Shown here: piece after piece, positions 40,201 to 52,200 of the stretch
Numbering within the stretch: position 1 is the first letter of the stretch
How the letters are laid out: each line of letters starts with the position of its first letter
Assembly: GCA_944548615.1 (NCBI GenBank)
Contig: OX155955.1
Coordinates: 13,979,039 to 14,043,038 of the forward strand
Reading direction: 5' to 3'
Source of the DNA: Micropterix aruncella
Taxonomy: Eukaryota; Arthropoda; Insecta; Lepidoptera; Micropterigidae
DNA length: 64,000 nucleotides
Translations under genes and position numbers: made by a program
Notes under the pieces: model-generated
Database searches by the model: none
What the model was told of the DNA's origin: nothing
Seen by the model: only the letters and a program-made list of their open reading frames with translations

Positions 40201-43200
40201 AGAACGATAAATATAGTTAAAACTTTCTGGGGTGACGGGCTGGCTCGTTGCAGTCGACATTTCTAACTGCCCAATTTGGGCTCCCCCTCCGGGCAAAACG
40301 GGCATTCGTGGGAGTTTGGTAATTTGCCTTATATTATTTTTGTTTTTATTGTTTTGGCATTTTTACCAAACACTATTCAAACGCCTTAAGTCAGATAAAA
40401 ACCAAGTTACTGTAGGTCATTCGTAGTAAAAATGATATTAACTTTCTTTTAAGATGCCAGCTTTGGGCCCTCTTCCCCTAATCCAATCGCCGAAAGCGTT
40501 TTGCAAGGTTTTCACGGGTTCAGTACTTGACACTTAGTAGTACCTACTTGTCACAAGTAATTGTGACAAGTAACCGTTTACACTTTGGTTAAAGCAGATG
40601 TCACGATCTCCGATCGAAATGGAACACCCCTGCCGCCTTATTTTTCATAGGATGTAAATTCATGGATAATTTTTTTAGTTGTTTCGGAATTCCACCTTTC
40701 TGCAGTCATAATCACAACATAAACCTTAGCAAATGTCACGTAAACAGAGAAACGCGTGTGTTCACTTGTAATTTCTACTTGTCGCTAACCCTTACCGCGA
40801 CTGTTCACACGAATCAGCAAGCGACAAGTGCTTTTTGGTGGTAGTAGTCGCTTGTCGCTTAGTAAATGACCCGGTGGCACAGTGGTTAGGTCGCCTGATC
40901 TTACATTGTAAGATTCCGGGTTCGATTCCCGGCTGTGCTACCATTTTTCGATGGGATAAAATTAACAGAATTGCATTTGGATTATGTCGATCGAATGCAA
41001 TAACAAGACACCTACTTACACACATGTTACGAGCAAACATTTACACAAACACTTCATAGTAGGGTTGGTTGTAAGAGATTGTCGTATGACAATAAACCCA
41101 CCCATTATGAAATATCACAATAAAGATTAGAAACAAACATAAATAGGATCGGCTTCTATTCATTTGCACTGGCAGTTTCACTAAACTAAGAACTAATACT
41201 AAGCAGTAACATGCTGAATCAATATGTTTACACGCACGCAAGGTATCAGTGCAAATGACAAGTACTAAGCATTAGTTGCCAAATCCACCCCCGAATCTCC
41301 CCTCGTTTCCGCTGCCAAACCTAGCATTCGGCTTACGAGAGCGTTTGTAATCGGGCTGCAGGTATTTTGTCGGCGTCCAAGGTTCCTGACTTTAAGCGTG
41401 CCATGTGAAATATTTGCGCATCACCCCCGAATCTCCCCTCGTTTCCGCTGCCAAATTCACACTATATAAAAAGGATACAGGCGTCTTCGGTGTAATGCAC
41501 GTATGAGTTTCTGATCCGCCGGCCGCCCATCGATATTTGAAGGGTGAAAACGTCGAGATTGGGGTAGGCGGCTGCCAGCGCGCGCCTCGCGGTGCCCGCT
41601 TTTCGGGTGTCGGCGTTGTACACGCAACTCCACGGCTCGCCGCCCGACTTGATGCCGTGCTTGCCTAGAACCGCATGCCGCTCAAACCTAAACACGAAGC
41701 ACACTATTCAATTATCTGTACAAATGAGTTATTTACATCACTGTCACTAAATTCTCAAGTATATATGGGTGGGGGGGGGGGGGGGGGAAGCGATGCGGAA
41801 GATTGATACATGAGATTGAGATAGGGGAGTAGATACTGTGTGGCAAAAAGAGTAGAAAATAATTTGAGCTGAGGGAAAAATAATTTGACGTGGCAACACT
41901 AACCCTTATGTCAGATAAGTTGTATGCTGTTGGTTATGTTCATGAAATTGCATTCATTTTGTTATTTATTTTCGTATTTTTTGTTTTATTTTTTTATTTT
42001 TTTAATTTCGGGAAACATACAGCGCTTCATTAATTATAACTAATTATTCTAATACAGTGTTTCGCTGGCCGATTAATTGTTTCCTACATTATTTTCTTAT
42101 AAGGTAAATCAAAAGTTGCATTGCACTAATATAAAATCGAAGACGAAAACGAATTTACCGCGTGAAATTTGTAGCACCCGACGTTTCGGTGACGTTGCAG
42201 CCGCCGCCCAACGCACAACAGCCCAATCAAGAGGCCAAGTGCGAGGAAAAAAAGCCCAGACAAACTAACTACCCGCCGCCGACTCCCTGGATAAACGGCG
42301 GCTGCAACGTCACCGAAACGTCGGTGAGTGTTGTGTGGAAGACGGATTTTCAAAATTCCTGCGCTCCGAGCCCGGCCCCCCACCACCGTTATAACCTACG
42401 CAGCGGCGGCAGCGGTATACGGCCTACCCGCAAAACAACGGATTGACAGCTCTTCAGTCTACCCTAGACAACGGCGGCTGCAACGTCACCGAAACGTCGG
42501 GTGCTACAAATTTCACGCGGTAAATTCGTTTTCTATCCTATTTATAATGCATTGCACTAAATTAAATTACAATCAAACTATTGCAATGATAGGAAAGGAG
42601 AGGGATGGGATATATGTAGGATAGGTTATGGTATTCAAATTATACTCTTTGCTATTCTCATTTTCGCTCTGAGTGTTTTGAAACAATTTGTCTACTCACT
42701 ATATTATATACTCACTTCCTAGACGCCTAGTGAGCTAAGGACAGCCTCGCTGAATTTAGGTTGATTCAAGTAAAAAATGTCGATATCTTCGAATAGACTA
42801 TTATATGTGGTCATCAAGCGGTGCATAACAGAGTTTGGGCGTAACTAGTGCTCACACGAGGGATTTAGAACGTACGAGGAGAGCGAACCCTTCGTGGCGG
42901 AACCAACAATGACAGTTTCTTTACCAAATGAGGGCTATCAATATTGTTATGTATTATTTTATGCAATAATGTCATATCAGCCGCTGTGCGGCGGTCTTCC
43001 AGTGAACACATACTGAAATAGTTCAGCCTGCTCTCGTAAATTCCAAGTCCCAAGTACTCACGATAGTCCAGGTATCTAATAAAACGTCTTTGGACGCCTT
43101 CCACCCTTTTATACACGCCATATTGCGGATTCCAAATCTGCGATGCGAACTCTAAGGTGCTCGAACATAAGAAAAGTAAAGCGTTTTAAAGATGGTAATG

Positions 43201-46200
43201 TTCGAGAATGGTTTACATATTCTATTAACAAAGCCCAGAGTCCTCAACGCCTTGCTAACAATACTGTTGATGTGTTGGTCGAACGTCAGCTTTTGATCCA
43301 GTTGTACCCCAAAAAATTTACGTTCTTTTGCGTTAAAAAATAACAAAACTATTCGAAGCGGAGCTAGAGAAGTCATGTTAGTGTCTCAAAATGTATTTTG
43401 AGGTAGCTGGTTTTGTCTGACACTTCGTATAGTTTGTCCACAAATTGTTGGTACCTACCTGTCTCAATCGTAGTGAAAATTATAATTAATAATAATACAT
43501 TTCATTGCACTCTTTATTTGCACTTAATCATAACACAAACAGCTTATTGCCACATGGCAATGTCTTAAAACTAACCTAATCACAGTGATGGTACATGCGC
43601 GCATTGTGGAAATAAAGATTAGTATAGGTATTTAACCTTTCGGAAACCAGTTATTCCAAGCAAAATTTTTGAAGCCCTCGAAAATGTGTTTGTAGAAGGT
43701 GTGTGCAAGCATACTAATATATGCCGGTGGCTTATAAAGTGGCAGGCTTTAATGACAGACTTTTACCGCAGAGGAGGGCGAAAAAGAGCCGATAATAAAT
43801 ACGGATAATACGAAAAACGCCGAGCGGCGGGCGTGGCCACCAATGGTTTAAAACTAAGAATGCCCGAGGAGCGGATATTGGGAGAGGAAAAGGAGAGGAG
43901 GGGATGAACTGGTTACTCATTAGAAAAGTTGCAGGTATGGGAATTATTGCAGTATAGGAACCTTTCTCAGAAATCGAAAAAACAAAGAAATACTAATATA
44001 TTCGATCACTGTAATGCTAAATGTGAAAGAAAAAAGCTTCGAACGCGTAAAATTTCAAAACCAAATTTACATTAAAAAAAAAAAGTTTTTTTAAACTCAG
44101 TTTTTAAGGTTGTTTAAAAAAAACTAATCTAACCTAACGCCAAATAGGTGTTTATATATTATTAAAAAAAAAACTAAATTAACCTACCGAAATGTATGGG
44201 TTTGGCGCTTTTTTGAATGCCTATATCTCGCTTATTTATTGAGACCAAATAAAGATTATTGCAGATTCGGAATCAGCGTGATGAATATAGTCTGGTGACC
44301 TTAAAAAATCAACAATCTAGAAGAGGTTCCTATACTGCAATAATACCCAGGTATGTTATCAGTAACCTTTAAGGTGAACCTTAAATGATGGTAAAGAAGG
44401 TGAGTTTCGTATATTTGCCCATAGACACATAGACACAGAAAGTGTAGGAATAGAAAGCGTAATATGACACGATTTTTTTAGTAAACTGTCAGAGGCTGGT
44501 CGAAGTATGAGACCGCAAGAACTTAATGGTTCAAAACGCCCGTGGAGATTGGATGGTGTTGATTGGGTTACTGGGATAAAATTAATGATTATTATTTAAC
44601 GGAGACACGAGTAACGTTTATAATCCTTTTTCTTTCAAGCTCACAATCATCCCAACGTCGGTGTCACGTGATGGAATCAGTAACGGAGCAAACAATTTAG
44701 TATGAGTACATTACGCTTCTTGGGAGACGGTACGTAGGCATGTCCGTAGATTTTCGTCTTACTATTCTTACATTACTGTGTTACAAAATAAATATTTTTT
44801 TACCAAAACGTAGGGTCTATTCTTATTTTCCATACATTTTCATCGTGTATAACTGGGGGCATCCAATTCGACAGGTACTTGACGATTCCAGATTTACCGC
44901 TTCTAGTTTTACCACAGCGGATTCGCCGCATCCAGATTTACCGCATAGAAATTCTGATCATCCAGATTCGCCGCTTTCAAATTTGCTGCATCCGGGGCAG
45001 TCGCACTTTGAAACAACGCAAGTCCTCTTTCTTTCGCCTACTATGCGAATAAATATTCGAGTTAGTTGAAGTAGTCACGATATTTTTCCTTGATTTACAT
45101 AAGTGATGTTTTGGTGTACATTTTCTATCGACTTTTTTTCCTATCTTTATCGACTCCGAAAATGTATACATTTGGTATACATTTTCGGATCGATAAAGTC
45201 TTGCTTGAAAAATGTTAGCGAAGATATTGTTACAAATTTCTAACTGCGCGTTTATGTAAGCGAAATATCCCAAGAACTCGAGGCCATAACTTAATACGGA
45301 ATATAAATAGGCAAAGTAAAACGATTTGGCAGCTTCAAGACCGCATACCAATTAGATTTTTTGATAGCAAATGTTGCACTGCTTAATTTTTTGCTCAGTA
45401 CTTCTAGTTGAGCTGACCATTGCAAATTGCTATCAGTATGAATGCCTAGATATTTAGTATAAACAACATTTTCTAACACGTTATCACCATAGCGATTCAA
45501 TCTACGTCACCCCCCATACAAACAGTAGCTTGTCTTAAAACAAAATTGAATTCGAAGCGAGCGAGTTCTAAGGGCTCGCAGAAATTCAAACGTTCGAGGA
45601 ATTTGTCAACCTCCGCCCGCATGTACACTGAGAAAAATATTGGATTGCTTCTTACATTACCATTTTGTTACTACCGTTTTATATAGAACCGATGTTTTAA
45701 TCGTAATAGTGTTAAATTACAAGGAATTTTGTTTAAACTCCATTACTCGATTATATGTATTAACATTTTCCTTGCGGTTAATATGGAAATAACAGTATAA
45801 TGTAGTTTCAACATGATTCATGTGTCCGACTATAACCGTAAGTATGCATGATTCATGTGTCCGACTATAACCGTAAGTAACCGTAACTCGCTGCTAACAT
45901 GACAGCATACATGCTGTCATGTTAGCAGCGAGATCACAAGATCGCTGACACGGTAACTACCGTCACGCCAACACCGTTGCGCGCCATGTTAATTCATACG
46001 TATGGACCACAGTCCGCGTTATATACGTAATAGTTGGGGAAACATGCGTATTTCCGTGTATTACATCGTTTTATTTTTCTCAGTGTAACGTCAACCAAAC
46101 GTACCCCTCTTCTCACTTCCCTCGCACCCTAACTGTGCTCCTCACCTGTAAATATCATCGTAACTGCTTCCATAAAGAAACACCCCTTCCTGAGTGGTAT

Positions 46201-49200
46201 GAGCATGCAGATCAATCACTAAATCAAGTTGTATGGCCTAAAAAAAATAAAAAAATAGTTTAAAAAAATATTTTACAAATGTAGCATAAAAGTAACCTTA
46301 ACTACCTCATGAGCCATCAGTGTATTAATTAACTTCTTGGCTGCTACTATTGGAGGATGGAGAAACGTCGAAGGTGATGGCCACTTCCGGTTCAAATCTG
46401 CCCCTACTAGGTTGGTCCTTTGATTACCTAGATGTACACCATCAGGATTTACCATAGGAATGATCTGCAAAGGAAAGAAAAGCTATTTATAATTCCGTAC
46501 ATAATAAATTATTAATTTTTTAATTATGTGAAGTTACCTTCAACGTGACCCGCTGCCTCAATTGCTGGGCGATTGAATGAGAACTAATCATGAATTCCAT
46601 GAGGCCTGCAAAATGATAGTGATGATCTTAGAAAGTGTGATTGAAATCAAACTGAAGTGGTGATCTCAAGAAGTGTGATTGAAATAAAATTGAAGTGGTG
46701 ATATCAATGTGTGATTGAATTCATAATTGAAGTGATGATTTCAAGAAGTGTGTTTGAAGACAAATTGAAGTGGTGATTTCAAGTAAAGTGTTTGATGTCA
46801 AATTGAAGTGGTAATTTCAAAAAGCGTGATTGAAGTCAAATAAAACTGGTGATTTCAAGAAGCGTGATTAAAGTCAAATTAAAGTGGTAATTTCAAGAAG
46901 TGTGATTGAAATCAAATTGAAGTGGTGATTTCAATAAGTGTGATTTCAAGAAGTGTGGTTGAAATCAATTTGAAGTGGTGATTTCAATGTGTGATTGAAT
47001 TCAGATTAAAGTGATGATTTAAAAAAAAAATGATTGAAGACAAATTGAAGTGGTGATTTCAAGAAGTGTGATTGAAGTCAAATTGAAGTGGTGATTTCAA
47101 TAAGTGTGATTGAATTCAGGTTGAAGTGATGATTTCAAGAAGTGTGATTGAAGTCAAATTGAAGTGGTGGTTTCAAGAAGGGCCCAATATGGCTTAATAT
47201 GAACAAAACTTTTTTCAGGAGAGACTTCACCAGTACCTACTTAAGTAATGCTCATGTTATTATTACCTGAGTACCGTGCGATACTTAAGTATTGAATAGG
47301 TTTGATAGACGAGAAATGTCAGCCAACTCCGTTAAATATGGCTCATTTATTCTAGAAAGTATTCGTATCGAGCGGAACACTATCATCAAACGTATTGGAC
47401 ATTAAATGTGGAATATTTTTATATCATAAACAGTTAATTTTTACACAATTACATATATTATTTTATAATATTACATAAATTACCAAACTTTTATTTCATG
47501 AAGAATTACGTTTGCCATCGCCTATTCATGCTTATTGATTTTTGAATGTAGGTTTTTTTAAATATTCGTAATGTTCATCTCAATGCCAGTGTCAGAAAAA
47601 ACAATTCACGTGGGTCACCGTGTGGCCGCCATGTTGGTTGTTTAGATCGTGTTGACCGTTTTCGCGATTCCTGTGATTATTTGTGTTTTTGCCCGATAAA
47701 CGCACAAACAACAAGGACAAAACAAGCCAAATTCAAATCATCGTTAATAGGGCAGGGTCGTTAAAAAGTTCAAATAGAAGTTTTCAATGCAATTGTAAAA
47801 CAATAAAAATCCAAAAACAATCCAAAAGGGCTATAATAATGTGAAATAACATCAAAATTCACAAGAACGCCGAAACACAATAACGCACAACGAGCGGAAA
47901 TGGCGTCTGACGTTTCGAATGAATACTCAGGTAGCCACTACTCTCTCAACGTGATTTCGGTCTGACAAGGCACCTGTGTACCAAATTTCAAGTCTCTAAG
48001 TCCAATATTTCGAGGATGATGTATGACTAGTGGTGGAATCTTTTGAATTCTTCCCATGACCAAATGATGCACATGCCTGCATACCAAATTTCAGCTTAAT
48101 CGGATTAAGCGTTTGGGCGCTATCGTGGAAGAATACATATACACAGGACACACACACATACACACTACAGTCTGTATGTGTGTGTGTGGAAATGGTCTTA
48201 ACCCTTGGAGTGAATGGGTATTTTTATGGATGCATCTGTCTCTTTTGCAGGATTTTCGGCGACATCGACGGCGCTCGACTTAAAGTACTATAACTACGAA
48301 ACTACTACACCAATCATAAAAAGAACAACTGCACAATGATTGCATTGAAATTTCGAATATAAAATATTGAAATATCATTTAGTAAAACAATTAGATAATT
48401 ATGAATAAATATGAGAACGTCAAAGAAGTGAAAAAAACGCGCGACCAGATTTGGTCGACTCGTACTCAACGGATAATTGTTTCGCGACCAGATTTGGTTG
48501 ACTCATACTCAACGGGTTAACCGTCTGGGGGGGGGGGGGGGGTCAAAATAGATATTTCCGTCTTCATATCGATGAAAAATTGTACGGCGTTTTCTATACT
48601 TTATTTCCTGGTCGGTTAGTAGGCCGGAAAAATAAAAAACCCTATTTCGCCAAAAAAAGTTCTAAATGGTCCCATTTTGAGATCACCACTTCAATATGAA
48701 AACATAGTTAAAAACATACTGGGTAATGTACTCGTTTATAAGGGGTTACCTTGTACAACAAATGAAGAAGGACTTTCCCCTCCGTGACATCTAGCGAGCA
48801 GAACAACAGTTCTTCTTTTAGAATGGTTATTGTGATTCTTCGTTTCGTCATTTCTAACAGGTTCAGTCTCGTCGCCGATTGTTATTAATTCGATTTTACG
48901 TTTTTGCTGTAAAGCAACAATAAATTATGGCTAATCTAAAAGAAAACACGATTAGGTCACTGCTATATATTTTATTTGGTTATTTACGATTGATTGCGCG
49001 ATCGTCTCTCTCGTGACATTCTCCCCGAGGTGTTTAGCCTTTTTCGCCCAGACGTCGAGGAACGTTTGCAGTCTGGAATAGCTGTAAGGCGGAGCCAGGC
49101 AGAATTGGTAGATGTCGTCTTCTTTGTCGAAGCAGAAGGCTATGCTCAGCACGTACCGAAAGTGGTGATGTATTGAGCGGTGGTAGAAGACGTTTCCTTT

Positions 49201-52200
49201 CGGAATACGCTGCCTGTGCAAAGACATAGTTTTTAACGGTCGATAGTTATACATAGAAATGATACCACAGATTGGCCATTGTAAGCACGACAAATAGCTC
49301 CAGGAATCGCTCTAGCCTGACAGACAACGCCAAGAATTAACCCACACTTCGAATAAGGACTGTAACGAGAAATCGCGGCCTCCACGCATGAAGTGCGAGC
49401 CTGGGTAGGACTCTGGCCTTATGGTTAGTTTTTCCTGGGAATCAACCTTCTGGCGCTCCTGGGCGGTCTGCGCACCGTGCGGCATAAGCCAATCGATTGC
49501 GCACTGTGACTAACAGTCGGGGGAGTCTGGAAGCGGTACTGTTTCCTATAGAGCGGGGGTGGTTGCGTGCGGACCTTACGGCCACTGCTCTTGAAACGAC
49601 CATCGGTTACCCGATACTGGGTGAACAGCCGGGCAAAGGACGCTGTGGTCCGCGATAGATTCGGTAGGGAGAGGACCGCGCAAGCGACCTCGAACTCGTA
49701 ACCAATCGAGAGACTGGAGTAATCTGATCACAAATAGAAGGAAGGGCGTCATTGTAAGCCCGCAGGGTAACACTCCTGGCTATCTGGCGGTTAAGGAGTT
49801 GGCCTGTTACGGATTTGTGGCGGAGCTAGACGGTGGACTGTTTTGTCCAAGTCTTCTGCGTTCACTCCAGGGAGATAGAACGACTAATCGTTAAAACTTC
49901 CTGAGGTGACGTGCTCGCCCGCTGTAGTCGACAACCCTAGTTGTAACGAGAAATCGAGTCGGGAGGTTAGAGGTATCCTGATGGTTAATTCCAGATATCC
50001 TTCCAAAACTGGTAGACAGGGGGCGAGGCTGCACGCTGGGTACCTGTCCCGGTGCTTCTGTCGAGCATGTTGGCTGAGCTAAACGGTAGATTTGTATTAT
50101 TTCTAAGTCATCTACGCTCACGTCAGGGGAGATGAAACGCTATTGTAAAAACTTGCTCAGGTCACGGGTTCGCCCGTTGTAGTTGACAACCCAAGTTGTA
50201 CCGAGAAATACACAAGGGAGAGAACCGCGCAAGCGACCTCGAACCGCTAACCAGTCGGGAGACCGGAGAAATCTGGCTGAAACTAGCAACCCGGTTTCTC
50301 GAGGTAAGGCGTTGGCTTATTACGGGCGAGTGGCGTAACTAGACATTGGACTGCTTCGTCCCAAGTCTTCTACGCTCACCTCACGGGAGACAGAACGATC
50401 AAATATCGCTAAACTTCATGAGGTGACGGGTTTGACCATTGTAGTTGACAGCTCAAGTTGTACCGATAAATCCACTCAATATGGTTATACACTTGAGGAT
50501 GCTATGTGCGTCATTAAAGCCCTCGCAGTAGGCATTGCGCTGTCCTATATAAGCCGACCGCGGCGCTCCTGCAGTCAGTTAAGACATACAATTATTCGCC
50601 ACATATTTAACACAGTTAATCAGCAGTCAGATAACAGCAATATGTACACTAAAATAACTAATCAAGAAACATATTTTGGAAAAATATAACAGTTAATTTA
50701 AAGATTTTGGTAATATTTATTAAACAATAAACATTCTTGGTTTTTATTAAAAAATCCCCATATAATCCCCTAAAAATTATATTCAGAACTTTTTTTTAAG
50801 AACTCTGGGCAATTATCCGAACTCTACTCAAAATAGTATATGGAGAATATCGCGATTCCGAGGGTAAAATGACCATCCCTGCAGGGCATGGACAGTAAAG
50901 ATGATCCTCGCAGAGATACAGCCAAAATATACTGTACTTAGTGATACCTACGATGATATTAAGCAGAAATCTATGGATTGGCTGTGCGAGCGAGCCATTC
51001 TGACCCCCCCCCCCCCCCTCACCCCCAGAACAACAAGGCTGCAGTCAACAGACACTTTACTTAAATCCTTCGAAGGGGACAGAAATGGAGTAGGTTTGTG
51101 GACTCGGTGGTACAAATGAATGCTGCGTTCCTAAGGCCATCAATACGTCCCAAGGGTTAGTCACTGAAGGCGACAGGAATCAACTTGAGGGATAACTACT
51201 TCTCACATGGGCAGTTATATGTAACTGTTATATGCTCTAGCAGAGTCAGCTCACCTGGCAGTCTGGTTATACTAGCGCCGAGGGTAGAAACACCAATATT
51301 TTCTACAAAGAGGTCCTTAAATAAATTATTTTATTTTATTTTATTAATCAGGTTTGTACAACCTAACATTAAAAACACTGTAAAACCCTAAAGCTTTTCC
51401 GCTCAAGTTTTTATTAAATGCCTAAGTAAAACAACAATAAAATAATATAGTAACTTTCATTTTACCTCAATTTAACTCTCAAATTATAGTAGATAAGCTA
51501 CATCTTTTAGAGTTCCGATCGAAAATATTAAACCGCTGGCATAAATTCTCTTTAACGCAGTCGAAGCTGCGGGTAGAAGCTAGTAAAACTATAAACACTG
51601 CAAATAGGGGTATTCTCAGGAGATCTCTTATCCTGGTTTTCATGACACACATATTATTGGTACAGGAAACCACTATTTAATCATATTAAATCAAAATAAT
51701 CAAAATCAAATAAATAAACAACCTGAAATCAAAATATTTAACATCTAATAATAACGATAACAATTTATAAACAATCGAAAAAATAATAGTAACAGTCAAA
51801 TTAGCAAGAAATCAATCTAAAATAAAATCTAAGAACCTTCGGCTTCTAAATATTTTCCTTTAACCCTTGGAGTAAATGGGTATTTTCATGGATGCATCTG
51901 TCTCTTTTGCAGGATTTTCGGCGACATCGACCTTAAAGTACTATAACTACGAAACTACTACACCAATCATAAAAAGAACAACTGCACAATGATTGCATTG
52001 AAATTTCGAATATAGAATATTCAAATATCATTTTGTAAAACAATTAGATAATTATGAATAAATATGAGAAAGTCAAAGAAGTGAAAAAAACGCGGAACCA
52101 GATCTGGTCGTATCATACTCAACGGATAATTGTTTCAGAACCAGATTTGGTCGTATCATACTCAAGGGGTACATAATAATATACTCTTGATACATAACAT

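Noticed and set aside
40868..40942. Possible tRNA gene on the plus strand
   Set aside because: A and B boxes are good, but the anticodon arm is abnormal and the same head with the same downstream body recurs at 53158, so it is a SINE head.
48530..48542. G-run as a quadruplex signal, and similar runs at 41769 and 51005
   Set aside because: Single homopolymer runs within repeats or simple sequence, not spaced G-tracts.
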